Below are positions 1-8,278 of a stretch of DNA of 64,000 nt, piece by piece. The notes under the pieces are model-generated. The model made no database searches. It saw nothing but the letters and a program-made list of their open reading frames with translations, and had not been told where the DNA came from. Source of the DNA: Clavibacter michiganensis subsp. insidiosus (GTDB lineage Bacteria; Actinomycetota; Actinomycetes; Actinomycetales; Microbacteriaceae); NCBI RefSeq assembly GCF_002240565.1, contig NZ_MZMO01000001.1, forward strand, positions 2,976,001 to 3,040,000, given 5' to 3'. The translations under genes and the position numbers were made by a program. Each line of letters begins with the position of its first letter. Position 1 is the stretch's first letter.

Positions 1-246
1 CGCGATCTCCGGCTCGTCGTCGTCGTCGAACGGCCGGTGCGTGAGCGGCCACTCGACGACGGTGAGCGGAGACCAGACCGAGGGGTCGGTGGCGTCCGCC
101 TCCCGTTCACGCGTCGCGTCGTCCGCATCCCCGTCGCACGCCTCGGCGCCGAGGAGCTGCTCGTCGGACGCGTCCGCCTCCACCGCGCGCAGCCCCTCCC
201 CGTCGCCGTACGGCGCGAAGAGGAACTGCGAGAAGTGGCGGGTCAC
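1..246 (-). CDS. hypothetical acidic protein (3' end outside window)
   Basis: Only the first 82 codons are visible; the gene runs off the left edge. It opens at a GTG with residues VTRHFSQFLFAPYGDGEG and then becomes rich in Asp and Glu, ending in a DDDDEPE stretch near the edge. I do not recognise a family. The start is supported by a TAGCCT -10 box exactly 6 nt upstream (253-258, minus strand), which would give a leaderless transcript. The next gene to the right (338-1414) lies on the same strand and ends 91 bp upstream of this start, so the two could be transcribed in series or separately. Confidence 0.6.
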   Translation of the reverse strand, partial: MTRHFSQFLFAPYGDGEGLRAVEADASDEQLLGAEACDGDADDATREREADATDPSVWSPLTVVEWPLTHRPFDDDDEPEIA

Positions 247-252
247 GGCGTC

Positions 253-258
253 AGGCTA
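253..258 (-). promoter_or_regulatory. -10 box TAGCCT of leaderless gene
   Basis: TAGCCT on the minus strand, 6 nt before the GTG at 246. This spacing puts transcription start at the start codon. Confidence 0.45.
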
Positions 259-337
259 GTCCGCCGGGGCTCCCAGGAACGGGCGTGGAGCGGGGTTGTG
301 GAAGGCTGCCCACTACCTGTTCGCGGACGACCTCCGG

Positions 338-1414
338 TCAGTCCCCGGAGCGTCCCGGCTGCCCCAGCGGCACGGCCTCCGGGCGCCCCACGGTGCTGCG
401 GATGTCCCCCGTCGAGGCGGGGTCGAGGATCGCGTCCATGACCTCGAGCACGTGGAAGGCGAGCTCCCCGGATGCCCGGTGCGGCACGCCCCGGCGGATC
501 GCATCGGCCATCTCCGCGAGACCGCAGCCGCGGCCGGCGTCGACGTAGCCGGCGCTCGGCTCGACGTCCGCCCACTCGCGGTCGGCGGACGTCGCGACCT
601 GCACCGCCCCCGAGAAGTGGTTCGGGTCGGGCACCGAGAGCGTGCCGGCGGTGCCGTACACCTCGATGTTCGGGATCCGCGTGGCCCAGACGTCGAAGCT
701 CATCGTGACCGTGGAGACCGCGCCCGACTCGTGCGTGAGCACGGCGCTCACGTGCGTGTCGACGGTGACGGGGATCTCGCGCGACTCCGGGTCGGATGCG
801 GCCGAGCGCACGCGGTCGGAGCGCAGCGAGGCCCCCTGCACGCGCGTGACCGGACCGAGCAGGGTCACGAGCGCCGTGAGGTAGTACGGCCCCATGTCGA
901 ACATCGGACCGGCACCCGGCTGGTAGTAGAAGGCCGGGGCGGGGTGCCAGAGCTCGTGGCCGGGAGCGCCCCAGAACGCGTTCGCGGCGACGGGCTTCCC
1001 GATCGTGCCGGCGTCGAGGACGGCGCGGGCCGTCTGGATGCCGGTGCCCAGCACGGTGTCGGGGGCGGATCCGACGCGGAGGCCCTTCTCCTCGGCGAGC
1101 CGGAGGATCGGCTCGGCCTCGGCGGGGCTGAGCGCGAGCGGCTTCTCGCCGTAGACGTGCTTGCCGGCCTCGAGGACGCGGAGGTCGACCTCGGCGTGCG
1201 CGGCGGGGATGGTCAGGTTGAGCACGGTGTCGATGCGCGGGTCGGCGATGAGGTCGTCGACGCTCAGCGCATCCACGCCCTGCGCCTCGGCGACCGTGCG
1301 CGCGCGGTCGAGGTCGAGGTCGGCGACCGCGACGAGCCGGACGCCCGGCAGGGTCTCGAACGCGGCGAAGTACTGCTCGCTGATCTTCCCGACGCCGATG
1401 ATCCCGAGGGTCAT
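338..1414 (-). CDS. Gfo/Idh/MocA-family oxidoreductase
   Basis: NAD(P)-dependent sugar or sugar-acid dehydrogenase of 358 aa, the usual family length. The N-terminal Rossmann fold has a GIIGVGKISEQY nucleotide loop at residues 4-15, and the family EKP motif is at residues 90-92, whose Lys normally takes part in catalysis. The C-terminal part (about 125-350) is the alpha/beta substrate domain. The start ATG lies 17 nt after the stop of the ThuA-like gene, so translation is probably coupled. With the LacI gene at 2302-3372 this forms a regulated carbohydrate-use operon. ThuA-like proteins pair with Gfo/Idh enzymes in trehalose and other glycoside pathways. The substrate is not evident from the sequence. 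Confidence 0.9.
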   Translation of the reverse strand: MTLGIIGVGKISEQYFAAFETLPGVRLVAVADLDLDRARTVAEAQGVDALSVDDLIADPRIDTVLNLTIPAAHAEVDLRVLEAGKHVYGEKPLALSPAEAEPILRLAEEKGLRVGSAPDTVLGTGIQTARAVLDAGTIGKPVAANAFWGAPGHELWHPAPAFYYQPGAGPMFDMGPYYLTALVTLLGPVTRVQGASLRSDRVRSAASDPESREIPVTVDTHVSAVLTHESGAVSTVTMSFDVWATRIPNIEVYGTAGTLSVPDPNHFSGAVQVATSADREWADVEPSAGYVDAGRGCGLAEMADAIRRGVPHRASGELAFHVLEVMDAILDPASTGDIRSTVGRPEAVPLGQPGRSGD

Positions 1415-1431
1415 GGCGTCGTCGTCGTGGT

Positions 1432-2130
1432 TCAGCGTGCCGCCCACAGGAGGCCCCTCTCGATGATGGTGCGGACGTTCGGGTCCTCGACGACCTCGAT
1501 GCGGTGGCCGGGAGCGGAGACGAAGATGCGGCCCTCGCCCCACTGGCGGGTCCAGATGGCGGGCGCGGTGACCGGCCGGTGCCACGGATCCCACGGCCGC
1601 ACGGTCTGCGTCGTGGTCGCGAGCACGTCGTTGTACTCGTCGCTCAGCACCCAGTACTGCTCGGTGACCAGGTCGAAGTCGGCGATGCCCTGCGTGATCT
1701 CGTGCGTGCGCCCGAGCTCGGTCATCTCGACCGTGTACGGGATGTAGTTGTCGGACTGCTCGCCCGTGCGCTCGGCCGGGTCCTTCCCCGCGTGGTGGGC
1801 GAATTGGCCGCCGATCATGTGGAGGTAGTCGGCCGTGTTCCGGTACGAGTCGGCGATGCCGCCGTGCCAGCCGGCCATGCCGGTGCCCGCGATGACCGCG
1901 GCGCGGAGGCCGGCCATCTCCTCGGGCTCGATCGTGGTCATGGTGTTGGCCTGCACGATGAGGTCGGTCGCGGCCATGACGTCGGCGTCGGCGTAGACGG
2001 CCGAGCCCTCCTCCACGCGCACCTCGAAGCCGTTCTCCGCGAGGAACGGGATGAACAGGCCCGTGGTCTCCACGGGCATGTGGCCGTCCCAGCCCCCGCG
2101 GACGACGAGCGCCTTCCGGGCGGCGGTCAC
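1432..2130 (-). CDS. ThuA-like domain protein (trehalose-utilisation type)
   Basis: A 232-aa protein of the ThuA-like, class-I-glutamine-amidotransferase-fold family. Visible landmarks are the opening beta strand (KALVVRGGWDGHMPVET, residues about 6-22), a conserved GMAGWHGGIADSYR segment and a late RIFVSAPGHR motif. ThuA-like proteins act in disaccharide catabolism, often next to a Gfo/Idh dehydrogenase as here. The GTG at 2130 is chosen because the residues further upstream are Arg/Pro-rich and look untranslated. Its stop lies 17 nt from the next start. A palindrome at 2294-2303 upstream is a likely operator for the adjacent LacI regulator. Confidence 0.85.
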   Translation of the reverse strand: MTAARKALVVRGGWDGHMPVETTGLFIPFLAENGFEVRVEEGSAVYADADVMAATDLIVQANTMTTIEPEEMAGLRAAVIAGTGMAGWHGGIADSYRNTADYLHMIGGQFAHHAGKDPAERTGEQSDNYIPYTVEMTELGRTHEITQGIADFDLVTEQYWVLSDEYNDVLATTTQTVRPWDPWHRPVTAPAIWTRQWGEGRIFVSAPGHRIEVVEDPNVRTIIERGLLWAAR

Positions 2131-2293
2131 GCGAGCGCCGTCCGGGTCGGGCGACCGCGATGCGGACGGGCGGGCGTGCGGGGGATCTGCGACACGGGCG
2201 ACTCCTTCGTCGGGCGCGTCCGGTCTGCTGCCGGGCGCCCGTCGAACGCTACGCACCCGCGGTCGGGCAGGGCAAGGAGGCCGCGAGCGATCC

Positions 2294-2303
2294 GAAACGT
2301 TTC
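2294..2303. promoter_or_regulatory. LacI-family operator (GAAACGTTTC palindrome)
   Basis: A perfect 10-bp palindrome, GAAACGTTTC, of the kind bound by LacI/CcpA-family repressors with a central CG step. It overlaps the last bases of the lacI-type gene and sits about 165 bp upstream of the ThuA-like start, in the gap between regulator and structural genes. That fits control of a promoter for the ThuA/oxidoreductase genes. It is AT-rich against a very GC-rich background, so it is unlikely to be chance. Confidence 0.6.
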
Positions 2304-3372
2304 ACTCAGACGGCGACACCGGGTCCGCCGCGGCGGGCGCCGCCGTGCTGGCGCGGACCACCAGCGCGGTCGCGAGGTCGAGCCGCGTCGGCTCGTCGCT
2401 CCGGCCCTCGCGGATCCGCAGCACCATGCGCGCCGCGGCCTCCGCCATCTCCCGCACGGGCTGCCGCACGGTGCTCAGCGCGGGCGAGACGATGCGAGCG
2501 AACGGGAGGTCGTCGTAGCCGAGCACGGAGAGGTCGTCGGGGATGCGGATCCCCCGCTCGCGCGCCGCCTCGTAGAGCCCGACCGCCTGCTCGTCGTTGC
2601 CGGCGAAGATCGCGGTGGGCCGCTCCGCGGCGTCGAGCAGCTCGCCGCCGGCGCGGTGCCCGGCGACGCGGCCGAAGTCGCCCTCCGCCTCGACGAGCGA
2701 CACCGCGGGCCCTGCAGCCTCGAGCGCGCTGCGGAACCCGGACATGCGGGCGCGCGAGTAGAGCCGGTTCGTCGGCCCGCTGATCGCGCCGATGCGCACG
2801 TGCCCGAGGCCCAGCAGGTGCTCCCCCGCGGCGTGCCCGCCCTCCCAGTTGGTGGATCCGACGGCCGGCACGTCCACGGCCGGCGACCCCGCCGGATCCA
2901 CCACCACGAACGGGATCCCGCGGCTCCGCAGCTGCCGCTTCTGCGCGGGCGCGAGGTCGGAGAAGACGAGCACGAGGCCCATCGGCCGGCGCTGCATGAC
3001 GCCCGCCATCCAGTCGCCGTCGAGCGCGGTGTCGCGCCCGTGCTCCGTGATGATGACGCTCAGCCCGTGCTCGCGCGCGACCGCGGAGACACCACGCAGC
3101 AGGTCGACGGAGAAGCCCGTGTCGACCACCTCGAGCACGATCTCGAGGAGCGCACCGTGCGGCCGCTCGGCACCGCGCCTGCTGTAGCCGTGCCGCTCCA
3201 TCAGCTCCTCGACGCGGGCGCGGGTCACGGGCGAGATGCCCTTGCGCCCGTTGAGGACCTTGCTGACCGTGCCGATGGACACGTTCGCCTCGCGCGCGAT
3301 GAGGCCGAGGGTGGTGCCGGAGCCGTGCTCGGGATCCGGCGGCCGCAGCGCCTCGGGAAACGTGTCGCTCAT
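2302..3372 (-). CDS. LacI-family transcriptional regulator
   Basis: A 356-aa repressor of typical family length. The N-terminal helix-turn-helix and hinge helix occupy residues about 21-63 (LGLIAREANVSIGTVSKVLN), followed by a periplasmic-binding-protein-like sensor domain to the C-terminus, where the late motif DDLSVLGYDDLPFA is typical. It lies just upstream of, and in line with, the ThuA-like and oxidoreductase genes. The GAAACGTTTC palindrome at 2294-2303 is its probable target. The inducer is presumably a sugar. The start ATG is 7 nt after a minus-strand TAGCAT -10 box (3380-3385), so the mRNA is probably leaderless. Confidence 0.93.
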   Translation of the reverse strand: MSDTFPEALRPPDPEHGSGTTLGLIAREANVSIGTVSKVLNGRKGISPVTRARVEELMERHGYSRRGAERPHGALLEIVLEVVDTGFSVDLLRGVSAVAREHGLSVIITEHGRDTALDGDWMAGVMQRRPMGLVLVFSDLAPAQKRQLRSRGIPFVVVDPAGSPAVDVPAVGSTNWEGGHAAGEHLLGLGHVRIGAISGPTNRLYSRARMSGFRSALEAAGPAVSLVEAEGDFGRVAGHRAGGELLDAAERPTAIFAGNDEQAVGLYEAARERGIRIPDDLSVLGYDDLPFARIVSPALSTVRQPVREMAEAAARMVLRIREGRSDEPTRLDLATALVVRASTAAPAAADPVSPSE

Positions 3373-3379
3373 GAGGGCG

Positions 3380-3385
3380 ATGCTA
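3380..3385 (-). promoter_or_regulatory. -10 box TAGCAT of lacI-type gene
   Basis: TAGCAT on the minus strand, 7 nt before the ATG at 3372. Confidence 0.4.
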
Positions 3386-3435
3386 GGCCGGGTCACCCCG
3401 CGACGACGCCCCGGCCCGTCGGGGCCCTCGCGGAG

Positions 3436-4020
3436 CTAGGCGGTGAGCCCGGGGACCGGTACGGCCGGGTCCTCGGCGGACGGCCGCTTCGGCGGGACGT
3501 TGGCGGGGTGCACGTCGAGGTCGCCGGCGATCTCGACGCCGACGACGCGCGGAGCGAACCGGTCGCCGTCGACGACGATCCAGTTGCCGACGAGGAGGAA
3601 CGCGTCGTCCCCCGCGGTGAGCGGACCCGTGACGTGGAACGCGCCGTAGGCGGGCTCGTCGAACGTCACCCGGACCGCGGCGCCGTGCACGAGGCCCGCC
3701 GTCGACGAAGGCAGCTGCGACGGGGTCGCGTCCCCGTCCTCGCCCCTCACGGAGAGGCCCTGGATCTCGCCCGCGGCGCTGAGCGAGGTGTCGGCGACGC
3801 ACATCTGGCCGTTGGCGCCGGTGCGCACGGTGCCGTCGACGGCGTACAGCCCGTACCGCGGCGAGCGGATGACGACGCTGACGCCGTCTCCGGGCGACAC
3901 CGCGGAGAGCGCGTCGCGGATGGCCTGCACGTCGCGCCGAGAACGGCCCGTCGACAGCTGGTCGAGCATCTGGCGGTCCACCCGAGGAGCGTATCGGTCC
4001 GGGACGGGCTCGGAGTCCAT
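3436..4020 (-). CDS. hypothetical protein, 194 aa
   Basis: An unrecognised soluble protein. The N-terminal 50 residues are charged and helical (ending RRDVQAIRDALSAV). The rest is strand-rich and Gly/Val-rich (GDGVSVVIRSPRYGLYAVDG, then VHGAAVRVTFDEPAYGAFHVTG), which suggests a small beta-barrel, possibly SH3- or OB-like, that repeats a SPRYGLYAVDG / EPAYGAFHVTG-type unit twice. No signal peptide or membrane segment is present. The ATG at 4020 is used; an in-frame ATG lies further upstream at 4053. The tRNA-Ser(GCU) gene ends 60 bp upstream on the same strand. Confidence 0.7.
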   Translation of the reverse strand: MDSEPVPDRYAPRVDRQMLDQLSTGRSRRDVQAIRDALSAVSPGDGVSVVIRSPRYGLYAVDGTVRTGANGQMCVADTSLSAAGEIQGLSVRGEDGDATPSQLPSSTAGLVHGAAVRVTFDEPAYGAFHVTGPLTAGDDAFLLVGNWIVVDGDRFAPRVVGVEIAGDLDVHPANVPPKRPSAEDPAVPVPGLTA

Positions 4021-4080
4021 GGCGTCCGAGCACGAGAGGCGGGCCGCGCACAAGGCGGAGAGGACTACGCGAGGCGGAGA

Positions 4081-4172
4081 TGGCGGAGACGGTGGGATTT
4101 GAACCCACGGTACCCATACGGGTACTCCACCTTAGCAGGGTGGTGCACTAGGCCGAACTATGCGACGTCTCC
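4081..4172 (-). tRNA. serT(GCU): tRNA-Ser (anticodon GCU)
   Basis: The minus strand folds as a class II tRNA. It has a 7-bp acceptor stem (GGAGACG / CGTCTCC), anticodon loop CTGCTAA with GCT, a long variable arm built from GAGTACCC / GGGTACC, and a T-arm with GTTCAAATC. The discriminator base is G, as in serine tRNAs, and CCA is encoded (4081-4083). It reads AGC/AGU serine codons. Confidence 0.96.
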
Positions 4173-4596
4173 AGACGTACCCGTTCACTCTACCTGACGC
4201 GGCGGCCTGGTCACATCCCCGCCCGCCGGGATGCCTGCCCGAACGGGGGGGGTGCGGCGCGGTTGTCCCCCATTCGACGGACACGTAGTGTCTCTGACGA
4301 CGCGTGTGCCGGACCCGACCGGCTTGCCCCACCGCGTGTCGATGTGTCAGCCCAGAGATGTCCCGCTCGCCCACGTGGCCGCGGTCCCGGATCCCCCGAA
4401 CCGGCGCCGCTCACCCTCACGCACGCGACGACGTCGCGAGCCCCCCGTGGGCGAGAACACGAGATTCTCGTCCGGCGGAGGATTCGGGTCGAAAGCTGAA
4501 CGAGATAGACGGGTCCCTGCTGCATAGGGTGTGCGGCGGGGCCCCGTCGCCCTCCTCAGAGGCGCGGAGCTCCCCCGTCCGCTCGCACGGCCGGGC
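4173..4596. other. intergenic region without a convincing gene
   Basis: A 424-bp gap between the LCP gene and tRNA-Ser(GCU). Short ORFs on both strands lack codon bias and family features. It holds an odd-length palindrome, ACGAGATTCTCGT (4459-4471), and a GC-rich near-palindrome at about 4534-4551 that could help terminate transcription from the LCP side. It may also carry the promoter of the tRNA on the minus strand. No RNA family is recognised. Confidence 0.4.
4459..4471. repeat. 13-bp palindrome ACGAGATTCTCGT
   Basis: Inverted repeat ACGAGA-T-TCTCGT within the gap. It could be an operator or a small stem. No adjacent regulator points to a binder. Confidence 0.3.
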
Positions 4597-5856
4597 TCAC
4601 CCCTTGAAGCCCTTCGAGCAGGTGACCGTGCCCGCGTCCGTGCCCGTGACGGCCTCGGGCAGCACCGTGGGCGCGGACGTGGCCGGCTGGGATCCGCCGC
4701 CCGCCGGGGGAGCGCTCGCCGACGGCGCAGGCGTCGACGCCGCGGGCTGCTCCGCGACCGCGCCCAGACCGGTGTTGCCGGCCTTGACCTCGAACGGCGC
4801 GTCCGCCTTCAGCAGCTGCATGAGCTGGTCGCCGTCCGTCTTCAGCGGCTGGACCTTGCCGGCGTAGACGCCGGTGCCCGCGGTGGTGCCGGGGTACTGG
4901 AGGAAGCGCACCTGGTCGAGCGGGATGTCCTTGAGGGCCAGCGCCATGGACGCCATGGTCTGGTAGTCGAGCGAGGTCGAGCGCTGCATGTTGTCGACCG
5001 CCGCCTTGGCGAGGCCGTAGACGCGCGTGGGATCCGAGAGCGTGCTCGACTGCTTCATCGTGCGCACGAGCGCCGACAGGAACACCTGCTGGTTGCTGAT
5101 GCGGGCCAGGTCGCTGCCGTTGCCGACCGAGTGGCGCGTGCGGAGGAACTGGAGCGCGTCCTTCCCCTTCAGGGTGTTCTCGCCCGCGGGGAGGTCGAGG
5201 TCCGTCCGCTTGTCCTTCAGGGGGCTCGCGAGGCAGACGGGCACGCCGCCGACCGCGTTGGACATCTCGATGACGCCGTTGAACTCGATGAGCGCCGCGT
5301 AGGGGATGTCGAGGCCGGTGAACTGCGCCACGGTCTTCGCGACGCACGGCAGGCCGCCGTCGGACAGCGCCGAGTTGAGCGGCGCCGCGGACATGGCGGG
5401 AGCGGTGCCGGATCCGTCGCTGCGCGCGCACTCCGGGATGGGCACGACCATGTCGCGCGGCAGGCTGACCACCGTGGCCTGCGAGTGGTCGGCCGAGACG
5501 TGCAGCACCATGTTCACGTCGTTGAGCGCCCCGTCGGTCTTGCCGTAGCCGTCCCCCTGGCCCTGGCGGGTGTCGGATCCGGCGAGGAGCACGTTGAACC
5601 CGCCGTCGAGGGCACCGACCCCGACCGTGGTCTGCTCGGTGCCGTCGCTGATGTCGACGGTGTTCGCCTGCACGGACCTGTTCAGGTTCCACAGAGCGAT
5701 CGTGCCGACGGAGAGACCGCTGACGAGCAGCACCGCGACGACCATGGCGACGCCCTTGACGAGGGTGCGCACCGCGCTCGGGCGTCCCAGCCGGCCGTGG
5801 CGGGCGATGACGGGGACCTGCGTGGTCCGCCGGGGGCGCAGGGGCGCGTCGCTCAT
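4597..5856 (-). CDS. LytR-CpsA-Psr (LCP) family cell-wall glycopolymer ligase
   Basis: A 419-aa membrane-anchored enzyme. It has a short basic cytoplasmic tail, one membrane segment at residues about 33-57, then the extracellular LCP domain (about 85-270) with the pattern NVLLAGSDTRQGQG and the conserved SLPRDMVV. A LytR_C-type domain follows near residues 310-370, and the tail is Ala/Pro/Ser-rich. LCP proteins transfer lipid-linked glycopolymers onto peptidoglycan outside the membrane. The ATG has a good ribosome site (GGAGAGG) 6 nt upstream, and it lies only 17 nt after the 3' end of tRNA-Ser(UGA), so the two genes may share a transcript. Confidence 0.93.
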   Translation of the reverse strand: MSDAPLRPRRTTQVPVIARHGRLGRPSAVRTLVKGVAMVVAVLLVSGLSVGTIALWNLNRSVQANTVDISDGTEQTTVGVGALDGGFNVLLAGSDTRQGQGDGYGKTDGALNDVNMVLHVSADHSQATVVSLPRDMVVPIPECARSDGSGTAPAMSAAPLNSALSDGGLPCVAKTVAQFTGLDIPYAALIEFNGVIEMSNAVGGVPVCLASPLKDKRTDLDLPAGENTLKGKDALQFLRTRHSVGNGSDLARISNQQVFLSALVRTMKQSSTLSDPTRVYGLAKAAVDNMQRSTSLDYQTMASMALALKDIPLDQVRFLQYPGTTAGTGVYAGKVQPLKTDGDQLMQLLKADAPFEVKAGNTGLGAVAEQPAASTPAPSASAPPAGGGSQPATSAPTVLPEAVTGTDAGTVTCSKGFKG

Positions 5857-5873
5857 GTGGATCCTCTCCGGGC

Positions 5874-5957
5874 GGAGGGCGTGGGATTCGAACCCACGAG
5901 ACATCTCTGCCCACCAGTTTTCAAGACTGGCTCCATCGGCCGCTCGGACAGCCCTCC
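5874..5957 (-). tRNA. serT(UGA): tRNA-Ser (anticodon UGA)
   Basis: Class II tRNA on the minus strand. The acceptor stem is GGAGGGC / GCCCTCC, the anticodon loop CTTGAAA carries TGA, the variable arm is long, and the T-arm contains GTTCGAATC. The discriminator is G. CCA is not encoded; the three bases after the discriminator are CCC. It reads UCN serine codons. The LCP gene starts 17 nt downstream on the same strand. Confidence 0.96.
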
Positions 5958-6096
5958 CGATGCGCGCCCCCGCGTGGCGGGCGACGTGCGATCGTTCAGG
6001 ATCCTACCGGTAGCCGGTCGGCCCGCGGTGGTGCGGCCGGGTGACCGCGCGGGAGGCGCCACTCTCGCACGCGGAGGATCAGAGGCGGCTGAACTC

Positions 6097-6110
6097 TCCC
6101 CAGCTGGGGA
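6097..6110. terminator. possible terminator of the serS-HAD operon
   Basis: Perfect 14-bp palindrome TCCCCAGCTGGGGA, 19 bp downstream of the stop of the phosphatase gene. It could fold as a 5-bp stem with an AGCT loop. There is no U-run, which is common for high-GC actinobacteria. Confidence 0.35.
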
Positions 6111-6128
6111 ATCGGCCGCCGCCGGAGA

Positions 6129-6950
6129 TCAGAGCCGGGCGAGGACCGCGGCCGCGCCGTTCTCGGTGATGGGACCCGTGACCTCGGTGGCGACGGCGAT
6201 GACCTCGGCCGGGGCCTGGCCCATCGCGATGCTCCGTCCGTGCTCGCCGGCCCATTCGAGCATCTCGATGTCGTTGCGCCCGTCGCCCATGGCGATGACG
6301 TGCGTGCGGGCGATGTCGTGCAGCTCGCGCACGCGCTCCATCGCCGTGGCCTTGTTCACCCCGTCGGGCGCGATGTCGAGCCACGCGGTCCAGCCGATGG
6401 AGTAGCTCACGCGGTGCAGGCCCATGCGCTCGACGACGTCCTGGAAGTCCTCCATGTCGTGGCCGGGCGAGATGACGACCACGCGCGTCGCGGGCACGTG
6501 CAGCAGCTCCTCGAACTCGACCTGGCGGCCGTTGGCCTCGAGCGCGCCGTCCGGGAAGTCGCCGCCGGAGTAGAGGTACACGCCCTCCTCGTCCTCGACG
6601 GCGTAGCGGCCGCTCGCGAGGTGCGGGCGGATCCGCTGCAGCACGTCGGCGGGATCGAAGGTCTCGACGAAGCGGCGCGAGTACCCCGTGGGGGCGTCCG
6701 CGTCCCGCTCGAGGACGATGGCGCCGTTCGAGCAGACCATGTAGCGCGGGTGGATGCCCAGGCGGTCGACGATCGGCAGGGTGTCGGCGACCGAGCGGCC
6801 GGTGGACGGCATGACCAGGTGCCCGATCTCCTCCATCCGCCGCACCTCGCGGATGACGGACTCGTCGAGCGAGCCGTCCTCGCCGAGGAGGGTGCCGTCG
6901 ATGTCGAGGGCGATGAGGAGACGGTCGGCGTCGGCCACGCGCGGGGTCAT
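6129..6950 (-). CDS. HAD-superfamily hydrolase, Cof/SPP-like type
   Basis: A 273-aa phosphatase of the Cof-like (type IIB) HAD group. The nucleophile motif is LDIDGTLLG at residues 15-23 (D16, D18), a PSTGRS motif II follows, and the C-terminal [11 protein letters not shown] is the Mg-binding motif. The cap domain lies between. Such enzymes dephosphorylate sugar phosphates or cofactors; the substrate cannot be told. The ATG overlaps the stop of serS as ATGA, so translation is coupled. This is a conserved-looking serS-HAD pair. Confidence 0.9.
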   Translation of the reverse strand: MTPRVADADRLLIALDIDGTLLGEDGSLDESVIREVRRMEEIGHLVMPSTGRSVADTLPIVDRLGIHPRYMVCSNGAIVLERDADAPTGYSRRFVETFDPADVLQRIRPHLASGRYAVEDEEGVYLYSGGDFPDGALEANGRQVEFEELLHVPATRVVVISPGHDMEDFQDVVERMGLHRVSYSIGWTAWLDIAPDGVNKATAMERVRELHDIARTHVIAMGDGRNDIEMLEWAGEHGRSIAMGQAPAEVIAVATEVTGPITENGAAAVLARL

Positions 6951-8227
6951 CGGGCGGCCTTCGCCGTCGCGGGCTCGAGCGTCTCGAGGCCGCCGAGGTA
7001 GGGCCGCAGCGCCTCCGGCACGCGCACGGATCCGTCCGCCTGCTGGTGCGTCTCGAGGATCGCGACGATCCAGCGCGTGGTCGCCAACGTGCCGTTGAGC
7101 GTGGCGACGGGCGAGGTGCGGCCGTCCTCGCCGCGAAAGCGCGTGCCGAGGCGGCGGGCCTGGAACGTGGTGCAGTTCGAGGTGGAGGTGAGCTCGCGGT
7201 AGGCGCCCTGGGTGGGGATCCACGCCTCGACGTCGTACTTGCGGGCGGCGCTGGATCCGAGGTCGCCCGCCGCCGTGTCGATGACGCGGTAGGAGAGGCC
7301 GAGGTCCTGCATCATGCGCTCCTGCATGGCGAGGAGGCGCTCGTGCTCCGCCTCGGCGTCGGCCGGGTCGACGTAGGAGAACATCTCGAGCTTCTGGAAC
7401 TGGTGCACGCGGATGATGCCGCGGGTGTCCTTGCCGTACGAGCCCGCCTCCTTGCGGTAGCAGGTCGACCAGCCGGCGTAGCGGACGGGACCGGCGGTCA
7501 GGTCGAGGATCTCGTCGGCGTGGTACCCGGCGAGCGCCACCTCGCTCGTGCCCGTGAGGTAGAGGTCGTCGTCGTCCAGGTGGTAGACCTCGTCGGCGTG
7601 GGCGCCGAGGAACCCGGTGCCCGCCATGATCTCGGGCTTCACGAGCGTCGGCGTGATGAGCGGCTCGAGGCCGGCCTCGAGCGCGCGGGACAGGCCGAAG
7701 TTCATCAGGGCGATCTCGAGCCGGGCGCCGATCCCCTTGAGGAAGTGGAAGCGGGCGCCGGACACCTTGGCGCCGCGGCCCATGTCGATGGCGTCGAGGA
7801 TCTCGCCGATCTCCAGGTGGTCACGGGGCTCGAAGTCGAAGGACGGCTTCGCGCCGACCTCGCGGAGGAGCGCCCAGTCGTCCTCGCCGCCCGCGGGGAC
7901 GCCGTCGATGACGATGTTCGGGATCCGCCGCATGGCCTCGTCGAGCGCGGCCTCGGCCTCCTGCGCGCGCTCCTGCGCGACGGTGACGCGGGCCTTCAGC
8001 TCCTGCACCTCGGCGATGAGGCGCGGCTTGTCGGCCTTGTCGGCCTTCGCGACGAGCTTGCCGTGCGCGTTCTGCTCGGCGCGGAGGCCCTCGAACTCGG
8101 TGATGGCCTGCCGGCGCTCGGAGTCCGCGGCGACCGCCTGGTCGACCACCTCCACGGACGCGCCGCGCAGCTCCTGCGAGGCGATGACGAGGTCGGGATG
8201 GTCGCGGAGGGTCTGCGGATCGATCAC
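6947..8227 (-). CDS. serS: seryl-tRNA synthetase
   Basis: A 426-aa class II aminoacyl-tRNA synthetase that charges tRNA-Ser. The N-terminal 100 residues form the long antiparallel coiled-coil arm (charged heptads around [20 protein letters not shown]). The catalytic core has motif 2 ([13 protein letters not shown]...[10 protein letters not shown]) and motif 3 ([16 protein letters not shown], then [17 protein letters not shown]). The start is a GTG at 8227. It is followed by the HAD gene with a 4-nt overlap, and lies 51 bp after pheA on the same strand, so pheA-serS-HAD may be one unit. The window also holds two serine tRNA genes. Confidence 0.97.
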   Translation of the reverse strand: MIDPQTLRDHPDLVIASQELRGASVEVVDQAVAADSERRQAITEFEGLRAEQNAHGKLVAKADKADKPRLIAEVQELKARVTVAQERAQEAEAALDEAMRRIPNIVIDGVPAGGEDDWALLREVGAKPSFDFEPRDHLEIGEILDAIDMGRGAKVSGARFHFLKGIGARLEIALMNFGLSRALEAGLEPLITPTLVKPEIMAGTGFLGAHADEVYHLDDDDLYLTGTSEVALAGYHADEILDLTAGPVRYAGWSTCYRKEAGSYGKDTRGIIRVHQFQKLEMFSYVDPADAEAEHERLLAMQERMMQDLGLSYRVIDTAAGDLGSSAARKYDVEAWIPTQGAYRELTSTSNCTTFQARRLGTRFRGEDGRTSPVATLNGTLATTRWIVAILETHQQADGSVRVPEALRPYLGGLETLEPATAKAAR

Positions 8228-8278
8228 CCCGTCACTCTAACGAAGCGGGTCGCGCGTGTCCGGGCGTCCGCCGACGCG

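Noticed and set aside
4211..4527. Small ORFs on both strands in the gap between LCP and tRNA-Ser
   Set aside because: No codon bias, hydrophobic pattern or ribosome site supports them, and they overlap each other.
8228..8278. T-box or other riboswitch before serS
   Set aside because: Only 51 bp separate pheA and serS, too short for a T-box, and no conserved T-box sequence is seen.
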